Below are positions 34,679-44,492 of a stretch of DNA of 64,000 nucleotides, piece by piece. The notes below the pieces were generated by a model. The model saw only the letters and a list, made by a program, of their open reading frames with translations, had not been told where the DNA came from and searched no databases. Origin of the DNA: Chitinophagaceae bacterium (GTDB taxonomy: Bacteria > Bacteroidota > Bacteroidia > Chitinophagales > Chitinophagaceae); assembly GCA_027489035.1 (NCBI GenBank), contig JAIYAN010000004.1:1-64000 (forward strand). Direction: 5' to 3'. The translations under genes and the position numbers were made by a program. Position 1 is the stretch's first letter. Every line of letters starts with the position of its first letter.

Positions 34679-37600
34679 ATGAAAAAAAATATTAAGATGA
34701 GTTTAGTGAAAATTAAGAGGAATAGCATAATTGCTGCATTTATTTTTTGCTTTACTGTATTGAATATCCAAAGAGTTGACGCACAAATTTTAATGAGCGG
34801 AACGGGCTCCAATACCCAAAATTTTGATGCCTTAATCAGTACAGGCACAGCTACATGGAGTGACAATACTACCATACCAAATTGGTTTTCACAAAGAACA
34901 ACACCTGGAGTGATACTAAATACAGGTACAGGTTCAAGTAATACAGGAGGATTGTATAGTTTTGGCTCTACTGGTTCAACAGAAAGAGCGCTTGGAACTG
35001 TTGGTTCTGGAAATGCAAACAATGGTGGCGGTTTTGCTCATGGGGTACAATTAAAAAATACTTCTGGTTCAAATATATCCGATATCAAAGTAAGTTATAC
35101 ATTGGAACAATGGAGAAATGGGGGTACAGTAAATGTACAGCCTCTAATTGTGTATTATAAAATTAGCTCTTCTGCTATTGCAGCTTTAAATCCTCCAGAT
35201 ACGCTAACGAACCCTCCAGTAGATATCAATGCTATTAATGGGTGGACTAGAATACCTGCGCTTTCTTTAAGTACACCAATTAATACAACACCGGCGGCTA
35301 CACTAGATGGTAATGCAGCGGCAAATAAAGTTTCAGTTTCTAATATCTCAATCCCTGGATTAAATTTAGCCAATAACGAATTCATAATGATTAAATGGGA
35401 TGATTCAAACCATGTGTCTAATGATCATGGAATAGGAATAGACGATGTAACTATTTCATGGACTGTTTCAGCGGTTAGTCCAACACTTTCAGCAAGTACG
35501 ATTAGTTCATTTGGTAATATTTGTATCGGATCAAATGGTGGTCCAAATTCATTTACCATTACAGGTTCTGGATTATCTACAGCTCCAATAAGTGTGGGTC
35601 CATTAACAGGGTATTCATTTTCAACATCAGCAGCAGGTCCTTTTTTAAATACATTAAGTATTCCACAAAATGGAGGAACATATTTAAGTACGATTTATGT
35701 ACAATTTTCTCCAACATTAGCACTTCCTTACAATGGAGATATTACGGTTTCTGGTGGAGGTGCTACTGCTGTTACTGTAGCAGCAAGTGGTACTGGGTTA
35801 ACAACAACAACTCCAACATTTAGTTCCATTGCTCCAATTTGTAGCGGTAATGCATTAAACTTACCTACTACATCTACAAATTCAATTTCTGGAACATGGT
35901 CACCAGCGGTTAATAATACGGCAACAACTACATATACCTTTACACCTACAGGTGCAGGTTGTGCAACAACAGCTTCACTAACGGTAACGGTTAACCCAAG
36001 AACAGTTCCAGCATTTAATCAGGTACCAGCAATTTGCAGCGGCGGTAGTTTTACTTTACCAACAACTTCTACAAATGCAGTAACTGGAATTTGGAGTCCT
36101 GCAATTAACAACACTGCAACGACCACTTATACATTTACACCAACTGCAGGAGTGTGTGCTACAACAGCAACTATGACGGTAACTGTAAATGCGCCAGGTG
36201 CAACAGCTATAGTAAGACCAGATACTACAATTTGTAGTGGCGGTGTTGTCGAATTTCCAACTACATCAATCAATAATATTAGCGGAACATGGAGCCCAGC
36301 ATTTAATAACAATGCAACTACAACGTATACATTTACCCCAGCTTCTGGTCAGTGCGCTATAGCTGCAACGAGAACTGTAACAGTAACGCCATCAGTAACT
36401 ACACAGTTTGCACCTATTGCTGCAATATGTAGCGGAGGAAGTTTTACTTTACCAACTACATCATCAAATGGCATTACGGGAACATGGAGTCCAGCAATAA
36501 ATAATACGGCTACAACAACATACACCTTTACACCAAATGCCAATCAATGCGCTACAACAGCTACATTAACGGTAACGGTTAATCCAAGTGTTACGCCAAC
36601 TTTTACTCCAATATCATCAATTTGTGTAGGTGGTTCATTTACTTTACCAACTACATCTACGAATGGTGTTACAGGAACGTGGAGCCCAGCTATAAATAAT
36701 AATGCTACTACAACGTATACGTTTACACCAACTGGAAATCCATGTGCATTAACCACAACACTAACCGTAACTGTAAATACGCCGGTTACGCCAACATTTA
36801 CACAATTACCTGCAATTTGCTCGGGTAGTACATTTATTTTGCCAGCAACATCTACAAATGGAATTGCTGGAACTTGGATGCCGGCTGCAAATAACAATAC
36901 AACAACTACATATACGTTCATACCAAACAATGGCCAATGCGCAGGAAATGCAACGATGACTGTTCAGGTAAGCCCTTCTGTTGTTCCAGCATTTGTTCAA
37001 GTGTCACCAATATGTAGCGGACAAAGTTTCACATTACCAACTACTTCAACAAATGGCGTTTCTGGAACATGGGCTCCGGCAATTAATAATACCGCAACTA
37101 CTACGTATACATTTACACCTGCAGGATCTAATTGTGCAACAACAACTACAATGACTGTTGACGTATTGCCTTCACTAGCAATTGTTGAAACAGCAGATAG
37201 TACAAATATTACAGCAAATTCAGCAGTGTTACATGGCGTAATTGCCGTAGAAGGTTGTTCTGCAATAACCGAATACGGAGTTGAGTACAGTGGAATTAAT
37301 GGATTTGTTCCAGGTTTTGGAACTAAAATAATTTCAAATAATATACTGAATAACGATTTTTCAAGTGTATTAAATGGGTTGATTCAAAATACAGCATATT
37401 ATTACAGGGCTTATGCAAAAAATGCAACAGGCATTGTATATGGCGCGCAAAAATTATTTATTACCAAAGTAATTCCTGCCGGGCTTATCGTTTATGATAT
37501 TCCTGCACAAAGAGGAACGGAAATACGTTATAGCTTGAGTGGCATTAAACCTGGTCATTATGCGTTAAGAATTTTCAATTCAGTAGGTCAATTGGTTTAT

Positions 37601-37735
37601 CAAAAAGACATGAACATTCAAGTTAATTTTATTGATGATAGATTTGTGTTCCCAGCGAAATTGCCAATTGGAAATTATACTTTAGAAGTATTTAATCCAT
37701 TTTTCAAAATTCACAAAGCCATTATGGTTCAATAA
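34679..37735 (+). CDS. T9SS-exported protein with seven Ig-like repeats
   Basis: A 1018-aa protein with a signal peptide (ends near VDAQ, residue 35). The N-terminal part (about 36-260) is beta-rich with FAHGVQLKNTSGSNISDIKV, followed by a module to about 375. Seven repeats of about 65 aa follow (ICSGGSFTLPTTSTNG, GTWSPAINNTATTTYTFTP, CATTATLTVTVNP), each with two Cys. A fibronectin-like module (SAVLHGVIAVEGCS) and a T9SS tail (IRYSLSGIKPGHYALRIFN, LPIGNYTLEVFN) end it. It is 97 nt after the DUF5689 gene, so cotranscription is possible. Confidence 0.9.
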   Translation: MKKNIKMSLVKIKRNSIIAAFIFCFTVLNIQRVDAQILMSGTGSNTQNFDALISTGTATWSDNTTIPNWFSQRTTPGVILNTGTGSSNTGGLYSFGSTGSTERALGTVGSGNANNGGGFAHGVQLKNTSGSNISDIKVSYTLEQWRNGGTVNVQPLIVYYKISSSAIAALNPPDTLTNPPVDINAINGWTRIPALSLSTPINTTPAATLDGNAAANKVSVSNISIPGLNLANNEFIMIKWDDSNHVSNDHGIGIDDVTISWTVSAVSPTLSASTISSFGNICIGSNGGPNSFTITGSGLSTAPISVGPLTGYSFSTSAAGPFLNTLSIPQNGGTYLSTIYVQFSPTLALPYNGDITVSGGGATAVTVAASGTGLTTTTPTFSSIAPICSGNALNLPTTSTNSISGTWSPAVNNTATTTYTFTPTGAGCATTASLTVTVNPRTVPAFNQVPAICSGGSFTLPTTSTNAVTGIWSPAINNTATTTYTFTPTAGVCATTATMTVTVNAPGATAIVRPDTTICSGGVVEFPTTSINNISGTWSPAFNNNATTTYTFTPASGQCAIAATRTVTVTPSVTTQFAPIAAICSGGSFTLPTTSSNGITGTWSPAINNTATTTYTFTPNANQCATTATLTVTVNPSVTPTFTPISSICVGGSFTLPTTSTNGVTGTWSPAINNNATTTYTFTPTGNPCALTTTLTVTVNTPVTPTFTQLPAICSGSTFILPATSTNGIAGTWMPAANNNTTTTYTFIPNNGQCAGNATMTVQVSPSVVPAFVQVSPICSGQSFTLPTTSTNGVSGTWAPAINNTATTTYTFTPAGSNCATTTTMTVDVLPSLAIVETADSTNITANSAVLHGVIAVEGCSAITEYGVEYSGINGFVPGFGTKIISNNILNNDFSSVLNGLIQNTAYYYRAYAKNATGIVYGAQKLFITKVIPAGLIVYDIPAQRGTEIRYSLSGIKPGHYALRIFNSVGQLVYQKDMNIQVNFIDDRFVFPAKLPIGNYTLEVFNPFFKIHKAIMVQ
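35801..37165 (+). repeat. Seven in-frame ~195-bp Ig-like repeats
   Basis: Repeats start near 35801 and are about 195 nt apart. Each begins with a Pro-rich linker, then ICSGG and LPTTSTN, and ends in TVTVNP-like residues. The units are diverged in DNA. Confidence 0.85.
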
Positions 37736-37756
37736 AAAGTATTTAGTCAATATCAT

Positions 37757-37788
37757 AAAGGGTTCTGTCATACAGAGCCCTTTTTTGT
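37757..37788 (+). terminator. Terminator of the T9SS repeat gene
   Basis: AAAGGGTTCTGT / ACAGAGCCCTTT arms around a 3-nt loop, followed by a T-run. Confidence 0.85.
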
Positions 37789-37864
37789 GTCAAGCTGACA
37801 TAAAACAACTCATGGTATTTTATTTGATAACTTAAAAGAAAAACAAAAATTAAATAATATAATT

Positions 37865-39682
37865 ATGCAAAAAGGAAGTATTAGGGTACAAACGGAAAAC
37901 ATTTTCCCTATCATCAAAAAGTTTTTGTACAGCGAACACGATATTTTTATCAGAGAGCTTGTAAGTAACGCAGTAGATGCCTCTCAAAAAATCAAAACCC
38001 TTTCATCAATTGGTGAAATGAAAGGCGAATTGGGTGAGATGAGAATTGACATTAAAATTGATCAAGAAAAAAAGACCTTAACCATTTCGGACACGGGAAT
38101 AGGGATGACAGGAGAAGAGGTAGATAAATATCTGAATCAAGTAGCATTTAGTGGTGCTGAAGAGTTTTTGGAAAAATATAAAGGCCAAAATGAAGCCACT
38201 ATCATTGGACATTTCGGTTTGGGATTTTATAGCTCATTTATGGTTAGTTCTAAAGTAGAAGTAATTACCAAAAGTTTTAAAGATGCGCCAGCGGTAAGAT
38301 GGGAGTGTGACGGTAGTCCAGAATTTATTTTAGAGGAAACAGAAAAAGCAGAACGTGGAACTTCAATTGTAATGCATTTGAATGAGGAAAGCATGGAGTT
38401 TTTGGAATCACAAAGAATAGAAACGGTGTTACAGAAATTCTGTAAATTTTTACCTGTACCCATCTTCTTTGAAGAAAAACAAATCAATAATCCCGTTCCT
38501 GCATGGACAAAAAAACCGGCTGAATTAACTGCAGATGATTATCAAAATTTTTACAAAGAGTTATATCCTTACGGAGAAGCGCCATTATTTTGGATCCATT
38601 TGAATGTAGATTATCCATTTAATTTAACAGGGATATTATACTTCCCAAAAATCAAACAGAGCTACGAAATTCAAAAAGATAAAATTCAATTGTATTCAAA
38701 TCAAGTATTTGTGACGGATGAAGTAAAAGATATTGTGCCAGAATTTTTGATGCTTTTACATGGAGTTATTGACAGTCCGGATATTCCATTAAATGTTAGT
38801 AGAAGTTATTTGCAAGGCGATCCGAATGTGAAAAAAATCAATGCGCACATTACAAAAAAAGTAGGGGATAAGCTTGAAGAAATTTACAATACAGATAGAA
38901 AAGCATTCGAAGAAAAATGGGAAAGTTTGGGATTGTTTGTAAAGTATGGCATGATGACAGATGATAAATTTTTGGAAAAAGCCAACAAGTTTTTCATTAT
39001 GGAAGATACTGCTGGTAAGTTTTACACTTTTGATGAATATAAAATGGCTACCGAAACGTTGCAAAAAAATAAAGAGGGAAAGCATGTTGTTTTATATACT
39101 ACCAATCCAGTACAACAAGATGTGTTTATTCAACAGGCTAGTGCAAAAGGTTATGTAACGGTAAAAATGGAAACCTTAGTTGACGCTGCTTTTATAAATA
39201 ATATGGAATTGAAATGGGCGGATACTTTATTCGTACGTGTTGATTCAGATATTGCGGATAATTTGATTGATAAATCAGAAATTTCAGAAAGTGTTTTGAG
39301 TAAAGAGGAAACAGAAAAAATCACAAACTTGTTTAACAAGCCAATGGATGGATTGCAAATAAATGTGGAAGTAAAAGGACTATCTCCAAACATGGTACCG
39401 GTAACGGCTACACGCCCAGAGTTAATGAGAAGAATGAAAGACATGGCGGCAACAGGCGGAGGAATGGGGGCTTGGTATGCAAATATGCCCGATGAAGTAA
39501 ATTTAACCATCAATGGCAATCATCCAATTTTCAAAACCATATTGGCAGAAACAGATGCGGATAAACAAGAGAAACTTACCAAAAATTTAGCGGATTTGGC
39601 TTTATTGTCTCAAGGGTTGCTTACTGGAAATAACCTGACTTCATTTATAAATAGAAGTGTGGAGTTGTTGGAGAAGAATTAG
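37865..39682 (+). CDS. htpG: Molecular chaperone HtpG (Hsp90)
   Basis: HtpG is an ATP-dependent dimeric chaperone. The 605-aa protein has the GHKL ATP site: IRELVSNAVDASQKI near residue 30, DTGIGMTGEEV near 78 and GHFGLGFYSSFMV near 117. The middle domain holds the conserved SRSYLQGDPNVKKI near 312. The C-terminal dimerisation domain follows. The product is slightly shorter than E. coli HtpG (624). Monocistronic with its own terminator. Confidence 0.96.
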   Translation: MQKGSIRVQTENIFPIIKKFLYSEHDIFIRELVSNAVDASQKIKTLSSIGEMKGELGEMRIDIKIDQEKKTLTISDTGIGMTGEEVDKYLNQVAFSGAEEFLEKYKGQNEATIIGHFGLGFYSSFMVSSKVEVITKSFKDAPAVRWECDGSPEFILEETEKAERGTSIVMHLNEESMEFLESQRIETVLQKFCKFLPVPIFFEEKQINNPVPAWTKKPAELTADDYQNFYKELYPYGEAPLFWIHLNVDYPFNLTGILYFPKIKQSYEIQKDKIQLYSNQVFVTDEVKDIVPEFLMLLHGVIDSPDIPLNVSRSYLQGDPNVKKINAHITKKVGDKLEEIYNTDRKAFEEKWESLGLFVKYGMMTDDKFLEKANKFFIMEDTAGKFYTFDEYKMATETLQKNKEGKHVVLYTTNPVQQDVFIQQASAKGYVTVKMETLVDAAFINNMELKWADTLFVRVDSDIADNLIDKSEISESVLSKEETEKITNLFNKPMDGLQINVEVKGLSPNMVPVTATRPELMRRMKDMAATGGGMGAWYANMPDEVNLTINGNHPIFKTILAETDADKQEKLTKNLADLALLSQGLLTGNNLTSFINRSVELLEKN

Positions 39683-39730
39683 GATTTGTAGAGGATAAAT
39701 ACAGGAATTTATTTCTTTGCTACAATTTTA

Positions 39731-39778
39731 AACCGATTGGATATCTTAATGACATTATTGATATTCAATCGGTTTTTT
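39731..39778 (+). terminator. htpG terminator
   Basis: AACCGATTGGATATC / GATATTCAATCGGTT arms followed by T-run. It is one of the longest hairpins in the window and may serve the convergent recJ gene too. Confidence 0.8.
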
Positions 39779-39787
39779 CTGTAGAAA

Positions 39788-39835
39788 CACGTCGCACCTA
39801 CGGCGCTAGTGTTATATCGCTCCTACGTAGCTAAA
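39788..39835. repeat. CGCACCTACGGCGCTAGT dispersed fragment
   Basis: Two related units, CGCACCTACGGCGCTAGT and CGCTCCTACGTAGCTAAA, in tandem just past htpG. They look like another small GC-rich intergenic repeat. Confidence 0.45.
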
Positions 39836-41540
39836 GTTGTGTACTTAATTTACAATCGTCTACCATGAGTTGAATGGTTATATTTCCATTCCATTCATTT
39901 TCCTCAAGAGAAAAAACAAGATCGACGGGTTGTTTGGATTGAAGTACATCTAATTTTTCAGGCATCTTAAAACCTATGCCGTTTTGAGATATGTTATTTT
40001 GTTTGACAACAAATTTTACGTGTTGCTCTTTAAGCAGTTTTGAGTGGCCGGTATCAACCACATTTTTAGCTATAAAAACAGGACGCATGTTTTCGGGACC
40101 AAAGGGTTCCATTTGGCTTATGATATTAAAAAGAGTTTGGTTGATTTCTGAAAATTGAATTTCAGCATCAATAACAATTTCAGGAATTAATGATTCAGGT
40201 TTAATTGTAGCCGCAACTACTTCTTCAAATTTATTTTTGAACGCTTCTACATTTTCTGGCAACATGGAAAGTCCGGCTGCCGCAAAATGACCACCAAAAA
40301 CAAGTAGATGTTCTTTGCAAGCATAAATGGCTTCATGTAAATTAAATCCTTTTACACTACGGGCACTTCCTGTGACAATGCCATCGCTTAAAGTTAGTAC
40401 AATTGTTGGTTTGTAATGATGTTCGATGATGCGCGATGCAACAATACCAACAACTCCCTTATGCCAATGCTCTCTGTAAATGACACAACTTTTTTTATCA
40501 TTAAAAGAAACATCTTCTTTTAAAATTTCCAAAGCTTCTTGGGTAATTGAAGAATCGGTTTCTTTTCTTTCTTTATTATCAGATTGAAGCATTTCACCTA
40601 GTTTAACGGCTTCCGTTTCGTTTTGCTCAATAAATAATTGAACCGCTTTTCTAGCATCATCCATCCTTCCAGCAGCATTAACCCTAGGAGCTATTATAAA
40701 TACCACATTTGTAATGGTTAATTTTTTTTGTATTCCCCCTAATTTAATAATGGTGCTAATTCCCAAAGAAGGGTTGGTGTTTATTTTATGTAAACCGTGG
40801 TAAGCTAAAATTCTGTTTTCATCAGTCATTGGAACAATATCCGCTGCAATGGCCACTGCCACTAAATCTAAATATCTTAAATAATAATCGGCTTCTTTTT
40901 TATAATGCGCACTCAAGGCCATCATAAATTTGAAACCAACACCACATCCGCAAAGCTCTTTGTAAGGATAACTGCAATCTATTTGTTTGGGATTTAATAT
41001 TGCACAAGCATTAGGAAGCACATTTCCTGGTAAATGATGATCGCAAATGATAAAATCAATTCCTAATGACTTTGCATATGCAATAAGTTCAACCGATTTA
41101 ATGCCGCAATCCAAACAAACGATTAATTTAAAACCATTTTCATTTGCAAAATCAATACCTGCTTTGCTTACACCATATCCTTCTCTATAGCGATGCGGGA
41201 TATAATAATCTAAAAATTCGGGGTTGTAAATGCTACATAAGAATTGGTAGAATGAAGCAACAGCTGTTGTACCATCAACATCATAATCTCCAAATACAAG
41301 AATCTTTTCGCCTTTTAAAATGGCAGCATCTACACGATTCACGGCTTTTCTCATGTCTTTCATAAGCCAAGGGTCGTGCAGTTTATTTAAATCAGGACGG
41401 AAATAATTTTTTGCATCTTCAAAATTGGTAATGCCACGTTGTACGAGCATGGCGCAGATGGTTTCATTTATTTTTAATGATTCCTTCAACGCTTTTGTAG
41501 TCGTTTCGTCTTTTTGAAGTATGTTCCATTTTTTTTCCAA
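39831..41540 (-). CDS. recJ: Single-stranded-DNA exonuclease RecJ
   Basis: RecJ is a 5'-3' exonuclease of recombination and mismatch repair. The DHH-family motifs are DYDVDGTTA (about 85-93), the DHH at 167-169 (ICDHHLPG), and the DHHA1 part with FGGHFAAAGLSM in the C-terminal half. Length 569 aa is normal. The gene begins 2 nt after the stop of the polyprenyl synthase gene, so the two are cotranscribed. Confidence 0.95.
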   Translation of the reverse strand: MEKKWNILQKDETTTKALKESLKINETICAMLVQRGITNFEDAKNYFRPDLNKLHDPWLMKDMRKAVNRVDAAILKGEKILVFGDYDVDGTTAVASFYQFLCSIYNPEFLDYYIPHRYREGYGVSKAGIDFANENGFKLIVCLDCGIKSVELIAYAKSLGIDFIICDHHLPGNVLPNACAILNPKQIDCSYPYKELCGCGVGFKFMMALSAHYKKEADYYLRYLDLVAVAIAADIVPMTDENRILAYHGLHKINTNPSLGISTIIKLGGIQKKLTITNVVFIIAPRVNAAGRMDDARKAVQLFIEQNETEAVKLGEMLQSDNKERKETDSSITQEALEILKEDVSFNDKKSCVIYREHWHKGVVGIVASRIIEHHYKPTIVLTLSDGIVTGSARSVKGFNLHEAIYACKEHLLVFGGHFAAAGLSMLPENVEAFKNKFEEVVAATIKPESLIPEIVIDAEIQFSEINQTLFNIISQMEPFGPENMRPVFIAKNVVDTGHSKLLKEQHVKFVVKQNNISQNGIGFKMPEKLDVLQSKQPVDLVFSLEENEWNGNITIQLMVDDCKLSTQL

Positions 41541-41542
41541 TC

Positions 41543-42505
41543 CTAATATTTTCTGTCTGTTGTAAATCTAACCAATGACTCAAGTTCATCACGCACAGCA
41601 GTTTTATCAAACTGGTGCAAGATAGAAAGTGCTTCGTCTCTATAAGCAAGCATTTTTCGAGTTGCGTATTCAATACCGCCTGCCTCAATCACTTTCTCGA
41701 TCACAAAGTTAATTTCTGTTTGGTTTTTGTGCTTGTTTTTTAGAATGTATATTAACCGTTTTTTGATGCTTTTATCCACTTTGTTTAATGTGTAAATCAA
41801 CGGTAAGGTTAGCTTTTTTTCTCGAATATCGTTTCCCGTTGGTTTGCCAACTTTGTCAGTTCCATAATCAAATAAGTCGTCTTTGATTTGAAAAGCGATT
41901 CCAACTTTTTCACCAAAATTGCGCATGATTTCAGTGGTTTCTATATTTTGAGTTGTGGTAAATGTACCAACGGCACAAGCTGAAGCTAGTAATGACGCTG
42001 TTTTATTGGTGATGATTTCAAAGTAAATCGATTCGTCGAGATTTAATTTTCTCGATTTTTCCAATTGTAATAGTTCTCCCTCACTCATTTTTCTAACCGC
42101 ATCAGATAATATTTCCAAATGCTGGAAATCTTTGTTTGCTGTAGATAAAAGCAAACCTTTTGATAAAAGATAATCACCTACCAAAACAGCAATTTTATTT
42201 TTCCATATGGCATTGATAGAAAAAAATCCCCTGCGTTCCAATGATTCATCCACTACATCGTCATGCACTAGCGTTGCCGTATGAAGCAATTCTACCAAAG
42301 AAGCTGCTCTGTAAGTACTTTCATTAATTGGCGCATGTAGTTTTGCGCTTAAAAAAACAAACATTGGCCTGAGCTGTTTGCCTTTTCTGCGAATGATATA
42401 CTGCATGATTCTATCCAGTAAAGGAACTTTACTCTTAGCAGCGTCAGCAAATTTCTTTTCAAAAATGCTTAATTCTTCATTTATGGTATGGGCTGAAAAT
42501 TTCAT
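41543..42505 (-). CDS. All-trans polyprenyl diphosphate synthase
   Basis: An isoprenyl chain-elongating enzyme of 320 aa, probably making the menaquinone side chain. The first aspartate-rich motif is HDDVVDES (Asp82-Asp86) and the second KDDLFDYGTD (209-213). RRKGKQLRPMFVFL near 39-52 is the family start. It heads a two-gene operon with recJ. The chain length (hepta or octa) cannot be read reliably from sequence. Confidence 0.93.
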   Translation of the reverse strand: MKFSAHTINEELSIFEKKFADAAKSKVPLLDRIMQYIIRRKGKQLRPMFVFLSAKLHAPINESTYRAASLVELLHTATLVHDDVVDESLERRGFFSINAIWKNKIAVLVGDYLLSKGLLLSTANKDFQHLEILSDAVRKMSEGELLQLEKSRKLNLDESIYFEIITNKTASLLASACAVGTFTTTQNIETTEIMRNFGEKVGIAFQIKDDLFDYGTDKVGKPTGNDIREKKLTLPLIYTLNKVDKSIKKRLIYILKNKHKNQTEINFVIEKVIEAGGIEYATRKMLAYRDEALSILHQFDKTAVRDELESLVRFTTDRKY

Positions 42506-42516
42506 TTAAATATTTA

Positions 42517-42547
42517 GCAAGATAGTAAAGGCAAGTTCGACTTCAAA
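42517..42547 (-). promoter_or_regulatory. Polyprenyl synthase-recJ promoter (TTTG-N19-TATCTTGC)
   Basis: On the minus strand TTTG is followed after exactly 19 nt by TATCTTGC. The ATG lies 11 nt beyond the box, so the leader is only about 5 nt. Confidence 0.65.
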
Positions 42548-42555
42548 TTAAATTT

Positions 42556-42622
42556 TCAAAAAAGTAAAAAGTAAAAAGTAAAAAGTAAAAAGTGAAAAGT
42601 AAAAAGTGAAAAGTAAAAAGTA
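42556..42622. repeat. 7-nt tandem repeat AAAAAGT
   Basis: About nine tandem units of AAAAAGT or GAAAAGT. Similar AAAAGTGAAAA strings occur near 66-100, 283-308 and 5560-5570. The 321-nt gap 42506-42826 contains this repeat and two promoters. Confidence 0.85.
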
Positions 42623-42745
42623 TAATTAAAAATAAAGGTTATTCAATTTGTATTTTTTTTAATTTTTAATTTTGACTTTTAATTTCTATCAATAATGCTC
42701 GTTTTTGATTTAATTTGCACTTATTTAAAAATAAATATTGTTTTT

Positions 42746-42777
42746 TTTGGTAATTGGGCGTTACTTGAATAAATTTG
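42746..42777 (+). promoter_or_regulatory. Promoter of the OmpA-like gene (TTTG-N20-TAAATTTG)
   Basis: TTTG and TAAATTTG are both exact matches separated by 20 nt. The predicted leader is about 40-45 nt. Confidence 0.75.
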
Positions 42778-42826
42778 CTCGATTAAATTAGTAAAATTAA
42801 GAAAAACGAATAATCATTTAAAAGTT

Positions 42827-44440
42827 ATGCAAACAAAAAAGTACGCATTATTAATGACAATGTTCATCCTTTTTATAGGGTCGACATTTGCTCAAAAGTC
42901 AACAGCAGTTTATGATGTATACGACACAGTAGTTGTAACCCGCAAGGGAATGCCTCAGCAAAACGAGTTCTGGAACAACACCTACAATTTCCCATCTAAG
43001 CCACGTAACATGTGGGAAGTGGGTTTATCTGCGGGCTTATTTAATGTAATAGGAGATGTTGCCAGCATTACACCTACTATGGGTTTTTCAGCTCATGTTA
43101 GAAAATCTTTAGGTCATATGTTCTCTGTTAGAATGCAATATTTGTACGGAACAGCTAAAGGTTTAAACTGGAAAGCAGCTGGAAATTTTGCCAACAACGA
43201 ACCATTAAGTCAATACTACAGCGCACCTAATTCATATGGAACTACAACAATTCCTGGTCGTGCTGCTGAATTAGTATATTATAACTACAAAAACAGAACA
43301 CAAGATTTGAGTTTACAATTATTAATGTCTGTTAATAATGTTAATTTCTACAAACAACAATCAAATTGGAACATCTACATTGGTGGAGGTTTTGGTGCAA
43401 CTGCATACGAAACAAAAATCAATGCTAGAAATGAAGCAACTGGTAATACGTACAGCGCTTTGTACACTGATATATCCTCTAATGAGCTTAAATACAAGAA
43501 CAGAAGAGATATCCTAAAGAAATTAAAATCTGGAATGGATAAAACTTACGAAGAAGCTGCTGAAAATCATGGCGAACGTAAACCAAAAATTGGTAACCAA
43601 ACGTTGAATTTTTCTGCAACTGGAATCGTTGGAATCAGCTACAGATTAGCAAAACGCATCAATATTTCATTAGAAGATCGTCAAACTTTTGTAAAGGATG
43701 ATTTAATGGATGGCCAACAATGGCAAGAGCATCCTTATGGAGACGGCGTATTAACTACAGGATTTGATACATATAACTATTTATCTCTTGGTTTGAATTT
43801 CAATTTGGGTTCAAAATCAGTAGAACCATTATGGTGGATAAACCCACTTGATTATGTGTACAGCGAATTAAACAAACCAAAGCACCAACAAATACCAAAA
43901 CCAACTTATGAAGATGCTGATGGTGATGGTGTAATTGATCAATTAGATCGTGAGCCAAACACTCCAGCTGGTGTTGGTGTTGATACACATGGTGTAACAA
44001 GAGATTCTGATGGTGATGGTGTTCCAGATAATTTAGATAAGCAATTGGTAACGCCAACAGAGTGTCAACCAGTTGATGCTGATGGTGTTGGTAAATGTCC
44101 AGAGCCAGAGTGTTGCAAAAACCCTCCACCTCCTCCAGCTCCAGAATGTCCTGCTGATTATCCTAGCTTAACATTCAAATCAAAAACAACTGGAATTGGT
44201 GCTGATTTAAAGCCATTGTTGATGAATGTGGCTACTAAATTAAAAGCTAATCCAAAATGTAACATTACTATCAATGGATATCCAGAAGCGTCTAAAGCAG
44301 CTCAAGCAGTTTGCCAAAAAAGAGTAGATGCAGTAAAAGTATTCTTAGTAGAAAAAGAAGGCATCAGTGCTGATAGAATAACTACAAATTGCGAAATTGG
44401 TGGTGGCGATAAAGATACCATCGATATCAAATCGAACTAA
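42827..44440 (+). CDS. OmpA-family outer-membrane protein with thrombospondin-3-like repeats
   Basis: A 537-aa protein with a signal peptide (MQTKKYALLMTMFILFIGST, ends near FAQ). The N-terminal ~320 residues look like an outer-membrane beta-barrel (LGLNFNLGSK). Calcium-binding-type repeats follow: DADGDGVIDQLDREP and DSDGDGVPDNLDKQ, then a Cys-rich PECCKNPPPPPAPECP linker. The C-terminal ~100 residues resemble OmpA peptidoglycan binding with KRVDAVKVFLVEKEGIS, but the usual GHTD is GYPE, so peptidoglycan binding may be altered. Confidence 0.9.
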   Translation: MQTKKYALLMTMFILFIGSTFAQKSTAVYDVYDTVVVTRKGMPQQNEFWNNTYNFPSKPRNMWEVGLSAGLFNVIGDVASITPTMGFSAHVRKSLGHMFSVRMQYLYGTAKGLNWKAAGNFANNEPLSQYYSAPNSYGTTTIPGRAAELVYYNYKNRTQDLSLQLLMSVNNVNFYKQQSNWNIYIGGGFGATAYETKINARNEATGNTYSALYTDISSNELKYKNRRDILKKLKSGMDKTYEEAAENHGERKPKIGNQTLNFSATGIVGISYRLAKRINISLEDRQTFVKDDLMDGQQWQEHPYGDGVLTTGFDTYNYLSLGLNFNLGSKSVEPLWWINPLDYVYSELNKPKHQQIPKPTYEDADGDGVIDQLDREPNTPAGVGVDTHGVTRDSDGDGVPDNLDKQLVTPTECQPVDADGVGKCPEPECCKNPPPPPAPECPADYPSLTFKSKTTGIGADLKPLLMNVATKLKANPKCNITINGYPEASKAAQAVCQKRVDAVKVFLVEKEGISADRITTNCEIGGGDKDTIDIKSN

Positions 44441-44463
44441 AACAAAGAATTTCAAATGAATAG

Positions 44464-44492
44464 ACCGCTCCTAATTTAGGGGCGGTTTTTTT
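44464..44492 (+). terminator. Terminator of the OmpA-like gene
   Basis: ACCGCTCCTAA / TTAGGGGCGGT arms followed by T8. Confidence 0.85.
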
